From Anaeramoeba flamelloides (taxonomy: Eukaryota > Metamonada > Anaeramoebidae): 64,000 nucleotides of DNA. How positions within the stretch are numbered: position 1 is the first letter of the stretch; each line of letters starts with the position of its first letter. The notes beneath the pieces are model-generated. The model saw only the letters and a program-made list of their open reading frames with translations. It was not told the DNA's origin and did no database searches. Positions 48,253 to 59,476 of the stretch are shown in pieces. A program made the translations under genes and the position numbers. The stretch covers positions 6,317,501-6,381,500 of the forward strand of contig JANTQA010000008.1 in the NCBI GenBank assembly GCA_027625915.1, given 5' to 3'.

Positions 48253-49394
48253 GGAGAGAGCAAAACAAAAAAAAATGATTTGGTAAATTTGTTTGAATTC
48301 TATTAGGAATATTAATCAAACAATGGTTTGATATCATTGGCTAATCTTATTTGAGTTCTTCTATTTTGAAGAACCCAACTTTAACATAATACCAATAGTT
48401 GGAAAATCAAACTGAACCACCAAAAAAAGTAGGGTTAACCAAAAAAAAACAAAATGAAAACAAAAACTAAAAGATAAAAAAATGATTTTGATATTTTACA
48501 AAAAATCAAAATTATTTCCAATTTGAATGAAATTGCAGTTTTTTTATTGTTTGTATTATTTTATGAGAGTGAAAAATTTTTAATTATGGTTTATTTAGTG
48601 TAAAGTATAGTATATATTTGTATGAAATGAAATTTTGGTGAAGTTAGAGAATTTTGGTTTTAAAACTTTTACTGGGTAAATTTCACATTTAGTTTATAAA
48701 AATTGTTTTGTTGATTTCCAAACTTTTCAGATAAACCCTATATTTTATCTTGTAATAAGAGTACCCAACACAAAATTCTTTGAAGTTGATAAACAAGTTA
48801 ATAATAACGCAAAGTTAAGAAGAAATTATTATATCAAATTTAACTCGAAGAGCAAACAATAAATTATTTTTTATTTTTTTTTGAACAATTTCTTCATTTT
48901 TTTTGAATTCCATTTTTTTAATATTTATATAAATATTATTCTACCAGGATATCTGGCACTCTCCTATTTTGTATATATTAACATACTCATTTTAAGAAAT
49001 GATTAGAGTGTATTCATTTTCCAATAAACTAGAAACTCAAAAATTTGGAAAATGTACTTATATCCTTAAATAAATTAATAAAAGGAATTTCAATTTGTCG
49101 CTCTATTCTTTTTGGTTGCCCCCTTTTTCAGATACCGTTTTAAATTTGTATTGTTGACTTAAAGTTCTAAAACAGAGTCACATTTCAGATATTTCAACGA
49201 AAAAGAGAAGCAATTATGATCAAAATTGTTGATTACAAATCTATGATTACTTTGAAGAATTAACAAGAATTTTGATTTTGTAGTATCTGTCACGAAATCA
49301 AAATAAAGAGATTTCCAAACAAGAAATTTAAAGTACTGTTCACCTTAAAAATCATACCAACCAATCATTTTTTTAATCTTATCCAATTTCAAGA

Positions 49395-50075
49395 ATGTTA
49401 TCAAATTTCAAAATTAAAAAAATTTTTCCACTCGCACTTTTATGTTTTCTTTGTTTAGCAACTTATACGCAAAGTGAATCGTCATCAGATCAAATAACCA
49501 TTGAACATAATTTAACTGGATCTTGGACAAAAAGAGGAGCGATCCAATTTGTCCCACCATCTGCTATTAAAAAATCAAATAAAGTCCGAGAGAAATGGAT
49601 CAAAACACAAATCAAAAATAAGCCTCTCGGCGAAAAAGAACTCAAGATGCTCACAGATCTTGCAAACAAAGATCTTTATTATTCAATTAGGGTTAATTGT
49701 GGCCTACACGTCACCGATCTTTCGGTTTGTAATGTAATGGCATCTGTTCGCGCAAGGGATTTGGTCCGATCGGGTGGGGTTGATCAAATCATCCTTCACC
49801 TTGATGATTCAAATAACATTCTTGGAATTGATTACCTGACTCCAAAAAGGGATCAACAAGAAGGCCCCTCAAAGGTTGCCAAAGTTGCCACATTCCAAAG
49901 CTTTAAAACAAATGCCTACATTTCTCAGCCACAAATACAGCCAAAACCAATTTTACATAAAGGCTATGGGAAGGATAAAAGTGAAGAAAAAAAACCACAA
50001 AAATCCTTCCTCAAAAAGTATTGGTTTATTGCTCTTCCCGTTGGGTTAATGCTTTGTGTCTCCATGCTTGGATAA
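49395..50075 (+). CDS. EMC10: EMC10-like ER membrane protein complex subunit (226 aa)
   Basis: Single exon. An N-terminal signal peptide (hydrophobic core about residues 10-23) leads to a luminal domain that begins ITIEHNLTGSWTKRGAIQF, matching the ELSIEHSFE ... FRKRGSL opening of human EMC10. The middle has L.DLANKDLYYSIRV and VDQIILHLDDSNNILGIDYL, as in LSDQLTLHVDVAGNVVGV. Then a basic linker and KSFLKKYWFIALPVGLMLCV correspond to KSFFAKYWMYIIPVVLF, the single C-terminal membrane anchor. Length (226 aa) is close to the family's 220-260. The complex inserts tail-anchored and multi-pass proteins into the ER; EMC10 is a luminal, partly accessory subunit. Potential N-glycosylation at NLT near residue 39. 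Confidence 0.93.
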   Translation: MLSNFKIKKIFPLALLCFLCLATYTQSESSSDQITIEHNLTGSWTKRGAIQFVPPSAIKKSNKVREKWIKTQIKNKPLGEKELKMLTDLANKDLYYSIRVNCGLHVTDLSVCNVMASVRARDLVRSGGVDQIILHLDDSNNILGIDYLTPKRDQQEGPSKVAKVATFQSFKTNAYISQPQIQPKPILHKGYGKDKSEEKKPQKSFLKKYWFIALPVGLMLCVSMLG

Positions 50076-52565
50076 AATAATTATTTTTCGATCGTTTTTT
50101 CATTTTTCTTTTGTTTGATTTTTTTACTTTTTTTTTTATTTCTTTTCTTTTTTAATTTTTTTTTTAGTTTCCTTTCACCTTCTTTGTAATTTTTTTTTAG
50201 TTTCGATGGAGAAGAGTTAACCTCAAAAACTTCAACTAACCCTTCTTATTTTTGCTCTTTAAACGTTAAATTAACATTATTTTTCACATTGTTATCTACA
50301 AAAAATTAACTTTTCATTTCCTTCAGCTTTTTTCAACACAACCCTTATTTGTATGGATTAATTTTCTTTTCTTTTTTCTTGATTTATGAATGAAGTTAAT
50401 AGGGTTTGAAATATTGTCCAAAAAGGAAAAAAAGATAAATGTTCTTGTTAATTTCTTGATATTCACATATTTGGTGGAAAAAAAATACTTGGTTTTCTTG
50501 GATCGATTCTGTAAACCATTTAACAGGAATATTTTTGATAATAAAGAATTAGCCTCTACTGTAGAGAAGTCTAAAATTAAATTATGTTGTTATTGGATGT
50601 AAATCATATTAGTGCCCCAGAATTCAAATGCCTCTAAAGATTCAATTTAGTAAAAATGGTACTATTATTTGATTTCGTCAATTAAAAATTATCCTTGAAT
50701 TAGTAAAATAGCTGAAGAATTTTAAAAAAAAATCTTCATTTCAAGAGAAATTTAAAGGTCGAAAAAATCAGCAATTAATGACTTTTAAGTTGATAAATAC
50801 TTTTCTTCATTTTATTTCAAAATGTAGATTAGTTGCTAAAAAATTGATTTCTTTTTTAAAAAAAATAAATAATTAACTCATTGGATTGTTTTTATATATT
50901 ATTTTAATGTATTATTAGAAATTTATTGACAATTACAACTAGTTTTATAAAAAATAACATCAAAAATAACCTGTTTTTTAGGGTTTTTTTTTTTGATGAT
51001 TATTTCGGAAATTTTTGAAATTAAATAATTGAAAAAATGGTTAGCTTTGGATTTTCTAAATGATAAATTATAAAATAATGTAAAACTATTATTATTATGA
51101 TTTCTATTTTGTGAATTGGAAAATGAAAAATAAAAAAAAATATTTTCAAAAATAAGAATTTGAAATCTTCCATTATTTATAAAAGAAATATCATAAGTTA
51201 TTACCCAATTATATTTTCAATAGACTTTTTGGATAAATTTGAACTATTACCACTAAAATGATTTATTTTGAATTGCAAGATTATTTTATTCTTGTGAATT
51301 ATGATGTAATGAATCTTTTAAAGAAACATCTTTGGTATTTGTATTTTAATTTGAAACACATCACTACAAGGAAAATTTAAATACCTAAAATTAAAGTTAG
51401 CCAAAACTATACATTGGATTTAAGTTATACTTCTTTTATAAATTATTTTTTCAAAGTTATCATAATTTTATGTAATAAAAAAAGGATAGCTTTTAAACTC
51501 TTGAAAATCTGAATACCCCCCTTTTCAAAAATACCGACTTTTGAAAAAAACACCTATTTTCAGGGTATTTTTATATTGGAAAAAGTTGAAATGAATTAAT
51601 TTTTGATTTAACATTAAGATTGAAAAAAGAATAAGTGTTAAAGCAATTTGCAGAAAACAATTGGGAACGTATATAAAAATCCAAACAGGAAAAAAATAAA
51701 ATGATAAAAAATATTCCAAAAACAGATAAAAAATCAGATTTTCAATTTAATTGAGCAATATCTTTTGATTGGAATATTTTGTACTATTTTCAAATTGAAA
51801 AATATGTTTCCTTTTATACTATTGAAAAAATACTTGAAAATTATCTCTCTACTAAGTCAATTAAAAAATTCAAAAATTTTACAATTAAAAATGAAAAAAA
51901 TATTACTGAAAAATTTCATTTTTTTTCAATTCCTATTAATATCTATTAAAGTTGTAAACCTCATTGAAAATTGTTATGTATAAGAATGTTTATTATATGA
52001 GTGTATTTGAAAAATACAAAATTTAGAGATTTTTTTTTGAAAAAATTTTCCTTGTAGTGATATTTAATAAAATTCTGAATTCATCTAGAAACTAATTGTT
52101 GTAATATTTTCATTTTATGTTTAGCATAAAGTAAATTAGGGAGAATTCAATCACAGATATTAAATTTGAAAAATTATTTAAAGTTCATATTTTTTTTTAG
52201 ATAACAAAGTTAATTAATTTGCTATTGTGATAAAAAAATAAATTTCTGGTAACCTGGCGTAATTGTGTTAATCCAAAGAATATACTTCACAAAATTCAAT
52301 ATTTTATTTTTCATTAAAAAATTGAAATGTATTTTGACCCTCAATGAAAAATAAAGACTCCTATAGATACAACTAAACATTTTTCTTTTTATAAAAAAAT
52401 AAAAATTACTGTTTTTTGATTTCTATTTAAAAATTTTCTAAATTAACTTATTAAATTTTCGAAAAATCCTTTTAACCAAAATAATACCAAAGAAATTTCT
52501 TGGTTAAAAGAAAACCAGTAAAGGAATATTTTATAAGAATTTTATTTTGTAAACGGTTATTTATA

Positions 52566-53012
52566 CAGCCGTTCCAAGGCTACCATAAAATTTTAAATAA
52601 AACACAATTGATTTTTCTCTTCTGATTTTCTATTTTCAAAAAATTCGGAAATAAGAGTTATTATTCAAAAAAAAAATTTCAATAAATGAGCTATTATTCA
52701 AATTTTGAAATATCAAAAAAAAAATTCAAGATCACTTAAAACTTGTAAATTATTTGTCCAAAAAAGAGCCCAAAAAGATATCAATATTGACTGATCTTTA
52801 AAAATTTACCTTTTTTGAATAATATTTTAAAGTGTTTTATGAATCTTCAAAATTATTTTTTTTGATGTTTCAAAATTTGAATACTAGCTCATTTATTGAA
52901 ATTTTTTTTTTGAATAATAACTTTTATTTCGGAATTTTTTGAAAATAGAAAATAAGAATAGAAAAATCAAATCTGTTTTGTTTAAAATTTTATGGTAGAC
53001 TTGTAAAGACTG
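52566..53012. mobile_element. Foldback MITE, CAGCCGTTCC termini (447 bp)
   Basis: Left arm CAGCCGTTCCAAGGCTACCA... and right arm ...TGGTAGACTTGTAAAGACTG are inverted. Pairing continues inward through TTTCTATTTTCAAAAAATTC, AATAAATGAGCTATTATTCA and beyond, so most of the element is one long palindrome. TA flanks. Confidence 0.75.
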
Positions 53013-53359
53013 TATGAAGTTAAAATAGGTACATAAAAACGATGTATTAAAGTTTATTTTTTTTTAATTTAGACTAGAATAAATCAAATAATGCGGTAAA
53101 ATAACTTTATTTATTTATTTTTTTTTTGTTTCAAAATGTCAAATTTTATTAAATTTCTATTTTGGGTTGTAAATCTTTTTTAAAAAAAATTATATCAATA
53201 CCTTTGCATCGATTTTTTAAAATTTTAATGAAATTTTTCAAATAAAAAAAAATAATTTTCAAAAGATATATTAATTTAATTAAGGAAAAAACCCTAAAAA
53301 AACAAATATTTCAAATTTTTTTTTGTTTTTTTGGTATTTTTAGTATAAAATTTCAATAA

Positions 53360-54075
53360 TTTATAAGATTGTAAACAATATCTATAGTTTTACGAATCTC
53401 TTTATAATTTTATTGTAAGTGGTTTTGTGTAGTTTATTCACATTTTCTTATCAAAATATTTTTTTATTTTTTGGATATAATCATCTTTTCTAATTTTACA
53501 ATTTTTTCTTTGAAACTTTTTCTTTCATTTTTCATGTTTGTTTTCAATTTTTGTCAAATTATCATTTTTTTTTCTTTTTTTTACAATCAATTTTTTTTTT
53601 TTCTTTTATTAATTTTTTTCTATTTTTTGTATATGTTTTGTTTCTTTTTCTTTTTTTTTCTTTTTATTTCTTTTTCTTTTTCTTTCTTTTTCTTTTTCTT
53701 CTTATTTAAATAAATGTATAAGATCATGTGGAAACATTAAAATCTATGTTGAAAAGACCCATAAAATTAATGTAAATTGATGTTTTGTATGTCTTTTAAA
53801 ATGAATTTAATTATTAACGGTAAAACATAATCATAACTCTTTTTAAGTGGAGTTTGAGTATTAATAAATCTATAATACCCTTTTCAAAAATTATTATTCA
53901 CTTTTTTTCAGTTTTTGTTTTTATTTTTGTTAATTTTTAAAATATCACGCTTTTATCTGTTTATAATATTTTGATAGATAATTGTTAATTAGAATGAAAA
54001 TTTAATTGATCTTGAATACAAAAGGAAAAGTGATATATTTAATTTATTATTTAATAGGTGTAAAATTTTCTGAAA
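53360..54075 (+). repeat. Dispersed repeat family R1, copy 3
   Basis: Matches 5880-6590 from GTGGTTTTGTGT through TCTTTTAAAATGAATTTAAT to AATTTTTAAAATATCACG. A long T/C-rich tract (about 53560-53705) corresponds to the tract at 6130-6212 in copy 1. Confidence 0.5.
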
Positions 54076-54079
54076 TAGT

Positions 54080-54081
<2 letters not shown>

Positions 54082-54111
<30 letters not shown>
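54082..54111. repeat. AT dinucleotide microsatellite
   Basis: About 15 TA units adjoining repeat R1. Confidence 0.9.
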
Positions 54112-54114
<3 letters not shown>

Positions 54115-54469
54115 CATCAAATAAAAATTATTTCAAATTAAATAAATATTTTCCCTGTGATTATTTTTAAATGGGGTTTATATCCCCTCTATATTAAACA
54201 AGGGGTATCATAAAAGTTTAAAAATGAATAATTAAAGAAATTGGATTTGTTTTTTGATATTATATAAGTATTATTGTCTATTAAAAACAAATTTTGAATT
54301 TAAAAAAAAAATATTTTGTTTTGAAAACTATTATCAAAATCAAATTCGTTTAAAGAATAAATGTTAACATTTATTTAAAAAAAAAAACTATTTGGATATA
54401 ATTTCTTGATCTAATCTCATTGTAATTGAAAAAATTCCTCATTAATTTCGGATATAAAATAAAAAATTA

Positions 54470-54870
54470 CAGCTGTTCCAAGGTTAAAGTGAAAATTTAT
54501 CGATATCACATTTTGATGTTGATATAGATTTTTTAATTGAAGAATATGTGAATAAGAAAGCTTATATTAAAAATATTCTTTCATAAATGAGTTGATATGC
54601 AAAATATTTTTCTAATGTGATCGAAACATAAATTCATTTTTTAGGGGAGATTTTATGTCGTTTCTTAATGAATTTTTGATGTTTAGAGTCATTTTGGGTT
54701 CTGAAGATTTATTTTTGAAAATCAGAAAAAATTCTTGAATATTGACTCATTTATGTATTTTTTTTTTTTCAATATGAGCTTTATTATCCTCATATTGAAC
54801 TTTTTAGAAATTTATATCAACATTAAAATTTGATATTGATAAAATTACCCCGGTAGCTTTGGATTGACTG
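54470..54870. mobile_element. Foldback MITE, CAGCTGTTCC termini (401 bp)
   Basis: Left arm CAGCTGTTCCAAGGTTAA..., right arm ...GGTAGCTTTGGATTGACTG; inner pairing includes ATGTTGATATAGATTT with AAATTTATATCAACAT. TA flanks. Related in its ends to 52566-53012 but with a different interior. Confidence 0.7.
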
Positions 54871-55936
54871 TATATTTATTATTTTGTTATTGTCAATTTA
54901 ATAAATAATAACTTATTGATAATATATAAACTTATTCATCAGCAATTTCTTTAATCTATTAGAATTGAAAGGAAAATAACATTGACCAAAAATAATATAT
55001 TTTCAGCATGTACATAATTAAAGTTCCCAAAATGATTTAATTTTTGGAATTGTTAGAATCTCAAAATATAAAAATTGGAATCAGAATATTAAAATGATTC
55101 AAATGGGATCAGTTTTTTCAACGTTTTCTACTTATAAATGCCCACTTTTAGAATAATTTTTCAAAAACACCAAAAATTATTTTATTCTGATTCAATCGAA
55201 TCAAAAAAATAATTTTTTATTTAGGCACTAAAACTCTATTAAAAAAAAAGGAAAGGATTTCATTGATTCCATTTCAAGGCAAAATATTTTTCTTGTCAGG
55301 AATAAACATAAAAATATCATGATTGACGAAAAGATGATTAAAACTCAAATCTCAAGAAGAAAAACCACAAATAGTTATTTTTTTGTAAAATTTTAAATTC
55401 TTTCTCTGAAATAATTTAAAAGAAATCTTTTTATTAATTAAATTTTGAGAATTATGAGCTTTCTATGAAAAACCAAATTTAAACAAGAAATAAGTTGAAA
55501 TATATTCATTCAAATTAAAAAGAATCATTTGATTATCATGTAATCAAAAAAAAGAATTATTTAAGGGTTTGTATATTTCCTAAAAAAGAAACAAAATGTG
55601 AACTCTGAGCAAAATTGAAATAATCAATTGAAAACAAAAAAATTGGAAAAAAAAATAAAAAATAAATAAAAAAACATCCCCAGATTCGATTTTTTTAAAT
55701 GAGTGAAATATATTTAAATATTCAATAATGATATCCAATTGTCACTTTTTTTCATTTCAAAACAAGAATAATGTTTTGAATATTTAAATTTTAAAAAATA
55801 AAACTAAACTAATACGAAAAAAATTATGGTAGAAAGATTCTTAAGCCCAAATTGAACTTGTTGAAACTATTTACTTTGTGTATTTATTTTTAGTTTACGA
55901 AAGTTAAATGAGGATAAATTTGGGTTTTCTTTTTCT

Positions 55937-56921
55937 TTATTTTTTTTTCTTTTCTTCTTCTTCTTCTTCGTTTCCGTCTTTTTCTTCTTCTTTTTCCTTT
56001 TTTTCTTCTTTAGGGGTTTCTTTGACTTTTTTGTTACCTAGCTTTTTAACAACCAAGATTCCAACCAAAATTGGAAGTAATACTGCACCGAAAAGGATTA
56101 AGTATGGAAGATCTCTATAAAAGTGTGTTAAATGTTGTGAAGACAATTAAAAAAGGGAAATTCAAAAAAAAAAAAGAGAAATAAAAATTAATTTTGATTT
56201 TTTTTATCGCAAGGATCGAAAAGAAGAATATTATGCTTTTTTTTTTTTTTTTTTTTTTTTTGTTTGATTTGGGTTTGGTTTTAAAAGAGTTATTTCTTAC
56301 ATTGTTGTTTTGAAAGGATCAAAGTGAATAACTACTTTAACTTCTGGTGAAAGAATTTCATCAGGATCTGGTTGTCCAACAACTTGAAAGGCGAATTTTG
56401 CGGCTGGGAAGACAAATTCAGCAAATCTATTTTCAATAGTAAATTGAGTTTTGTCGTTTAAGTGAACCATGTATTGGAAGGATTTTGGTAAAATTCCAGT
56501 CTAAAAAAATAAAAAAAAATAAAAAAACAGAAAAGAAAAAAAAAAATTAAAAAAAAAACAAAAGTAAAAAAAGAAAAAAAAAAATAATTAAAATAAATCT
56601 TAAAAAAAACAGGGATTTAAAGAAACAGAAAAGAAAGAAATAAAGTGAAGAAATTATGGGACATACTTCTGATTCAGCTTTAACTGTTGATCCCCAAAGA
56701 AGGCTAAACCCTTCTGGTAGGGTGTCTTCGATCAAAATGTCAGTAAGTTTTTTATTGTTAAGTGCATGATAGGTAACTGTGACCAAGACAGATCCATTGT
56801 TCATTGCCTTTGGAACCTTAGCCAAATAAACATCATCAGATCTTATTTCGTGCTTAGGATCACATAAAGCTAATTGAAGAAGAAAGAATGTAATTAATAA
56901 AACGAATTGGAATTGTTTCAT
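55937..56921 (-). CDS. SSR2: TRAP-beta (SSR2)-like translocon-associated protein, three exons
   Basis: Exons on the minus strand are 56921-56667, 56500-56301 and 56114-55937 (introns of 166 and 186 bases, donors GTATGT and GTAAGA). They join in phase to 210 aa. A signal peptide (MKQFQFVLLITFFLLQLALC) leads to a luminal beta-sandwich: VTVTYHALNNKKLTDILIED with TLPEGF, then SFQYMVHLNDKTQFTIENRF and KVVIHFDPF. The order and the 'LxDxxxPxxF' step resemble TRAP-beta. A transmembrane helix (YLILFGAVLLPILVGILVV) and a short Lys/Glu cytosolic tail follow. An NGS glycosylation sequon lies in the luminal part. TRAP subunits sit beside the Sec61 channel and help translocation of weak signal sequences. 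TRAP-alpha is the main alternative, but it usually has an acidic luminal N-terminus, which is missing. Confidence 0.75.
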
Positions 56922-58859
56922 TATAAAGGAAGAGAAAATAAAAAAATGAAATTTTGGATTGTAAATAAATACACATATTTCCACCAGAACAACATTTCAA
57001 TAATGTAAAAATTTCTTAGTGGCTTTTCCCTTTAACGAGTAAAAAATTTAATTATAGATTGTTGAAATCTGGTTTTTGATTGTAGCTAACGAATGAAAAT
57101 AGTGTCTCTAATTTGTACTAACAAACCTTGTGATGCTATAAGATGACTAATTGAACATTTAGGAACAAACATACAACAAGTTTTAAATTTTGAAACCTCT
57201 CATGAACAAACCTAAAAATAAAAAGTAAGATCTCTTAATTTACCAAAAAAACAAGGGTTAAAGTCAAAACGGAAGGATAGAACATAATAACAATTTTTTT
57301 CATCCTCTATCTTTTGTGTGGGGTTTTAACTTTTATTTTTAAATATTCAAAATTTTTGGAAATTTTGATAATATTGAGATCTCCAAAAGTACTCATCAGG
57401 TTTAGATAATAAAGGCGAAATTGTATTGCTTATTAATTAATTAATTGAAAAATAATATAATGATTTATTCTTTGAAGTTAATTTATTTCTACTTTTAATT
57501 GATTTTACTTTTTGTTATTAGTTAGGTTTCCTATTAAAAAGTATGTTTAATTTTTTTTCCTCTTTTAGTATTTTTCCAAAATGGTTCTTGTAGAAATATT
57601 CTGATGAGTATTGAATAAATTAAAATTGAAATATTATTAAATCAAAATCTATTTATAATTAAAACCTCACCTCTGACAAACATATTAATATCTATATATA
57701 TATATATAAATAACACAAAATATTTATTGTAAATTGTTGTATATTAAATCCAGAAAAAATGGCAACATAATCATTTTTTCATACATGATTATATTGTTTA
57801 TTTCTCTATCAATAATCTTGGTTAGTTAATACGCTTACAATTTAGAGTAATAGTGGAATTTATAATTTTTAATTTTTTTTATTTTATGACAACTATTGTA
57901 GTTGCCTGAAAAATCCTCTAATTTTCAAAAATGGATTGGAAAATTAAATTTTTTAAAATCGAGTTTCTTCTTGATTTTTAATAATTGATAATAAATTTTT
58001 TTTTCAAAATTAGAATTCAAGAAGATGCTTTTATTAATGTAACTTAGCTGTTTTTACGATTGCAAGTGGAGAATAAAAAATAACTTTGAAAATGTATTTT
58101 GATCTTGAAAGTTTCAGTATTTTTGTGGTTAAGTTAGTGAATTTTAGAACTATTCTCCATGGTTAATTATTATACTGGTTTTGTATTTAAACTTTTAAAA
58201 TTAATTATATTTAAAATAATTGATTTTTAGGAAAAAAAAAATGGCTACCTTGAAAAGAAACAAAGTATAGCAACTCACAAGTTTTCGGTTAAAAAATAAA
58301 TTATATATAACCTAAGAGGCAGATCAAAAAATATTTGGTTTGTTTATCTAGCGTTATATTACTTTTGGAAAGAAAAACCCAATTGCCCTTTTCAAAATTC
58401 ATTGTTCCTTTTTGAATATTGCCTTTCTATATTGTTATTAATTATTCCTTAATGTTAAATATGATACTATCGATAAGTAATATTAGAATTTGAAGAATCA
58501 AAGGAAAAGAAATCTGATCAAAAATATACTATTATTGACCGAAGCAACAAATACGAATATCTAATTAAATAAGTAGTAAAAAACCTAACAAAAAATGGTT
58601 TAAGGAACAAGATTCTATTATTTTTTTTTCTGACCAAATTCTAAATACTGTTAATTGGGAGAAAAAGATCAAAATTTCCAATCAACTTTCCAAAATAATC
58701 ACTTTAAAGAATTAAATCAAAACAACATAGTCCCCCATTCTTAAAAGAGGTAAATTAATAATTTACACTGATTTATGGAATTAAAAAATTGAAATTTTAT
58801 TTATATACTCTTTTTATGGAAAACTGAAAGTAAATTTTTTTACATTTATTTTACAACTA

Positions 58860-58993
58860 ATAGTAAGTAATCCTTATCTAGAAATTAGTCTATTGAAAAT
58901 AAATAGAGTTTTCAAATCTTAGTAATTGGTAAAAATTTTCTCAATCTCTATTAAATTTAGGTAAAAAAAATTTAATAGAGATTAGTCCCTTAA
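58860..58993 (-). mobile_element. Truncated copy of the GGGAC/TTAA MITE
   Basis: Inverted relative to the copy at 3852-4033. The end TAATAGAGATTAGTCCCTTA(A) is intact; the opposite end is missing. It carries an extra inverted AATTTAATAGAGATT near its terminus. Confidence 0.6.
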
Positions 58994-59295
58994 TATACTT
59001 TTTTGAAATAATTTTCAATTTATTTTTAATTATTAAAAGAAGAAAGTAAATCAAGAAAAATATATAGAAAAAAAATATGGAAAAAGAAAAATCAATAAAA
59101 TATTCGAATGAAAGAAAATATGTTCAATTAAGCCTGTAAACTGGACTTTTTATAGATCATTTTGAATACTTTTTTTGTGACGAGTTAATAAATTATTTCT
59201 TGATTTTTACATCATTTCATTAATAATTGGAAATTAAATATGTTTTTTTTTGTATAAAATAGTAACATCAAAAAAAATGTTGCCAAAAGAATCAG

Positions 59296-59440
59296 AAAAG
59301 AAAAAGAAAAAGAAAAAGAAAAAGAAAAAGATAAAAACAAAAGAAAAAGAAAAAGAAAAAGAAAATCAAAAAGAAAAACAAAAACAAAAACAAAAACAAA
59401 AAGAAAAAGAAAAAGAAAAAGAAAAAGAAAAAGATAAAAA
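59296..59440 (+). repeat. AAAGAA hexanucleotide repeat
   Basis: A run built of AAAGAA units with AAACAA and AGATAAAAAC variants. It could read Lys-Glu on the plus strand, but no protein context is present; it lies just beyond the stop codon of the minus-strand coiled-coil gene. Confidence 0.85.
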
Positions 59441-59476
59441 CAAAAGAAAGAGAATCAAAATAAAAAAAATGTTTAT

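Larger units (their letters stand above)
45971..49394. other. AT-rich intergenic stretch with duplicated segments
   Basis: No supported gene; the 99-codon frame at 46128 is T-rich and overlaps repeat R3. It holds R3 (about 46370-47240), two copies of the AACACACC element inside a roughly 530-base duplication (46450-46980 and 48066-48610) and a CA/TA microsatellite (48003-48042). Confidence 0.55.
50076..55936. other. AT-rich intergenic stretch with foldbacks
   Basis: No supported gene. It contains two TA-flanked foldback elements (52566-53012 and 54470-54870), repeat R1 copy 3 (about 53360-54075) and an AT microsatellite (54082-54111). Frames at 50390, 51525, 51765 and 53471 are low-complexity or repeat-derived. 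Confidence 0.55.
56922..59476. other. AT-rich intergenic stretch
   Basis: No gene is seen. It holds a left-truncated TTAA MITE (about 58860-58993) and, at the right end, an AAAGAA-type repeat. Confidence 0.55.

Noticed and set aside
53471-53713. 80-codon Phe-rich frame
   Set aside because: Translation of a T/C-rich tract within repeat R1.
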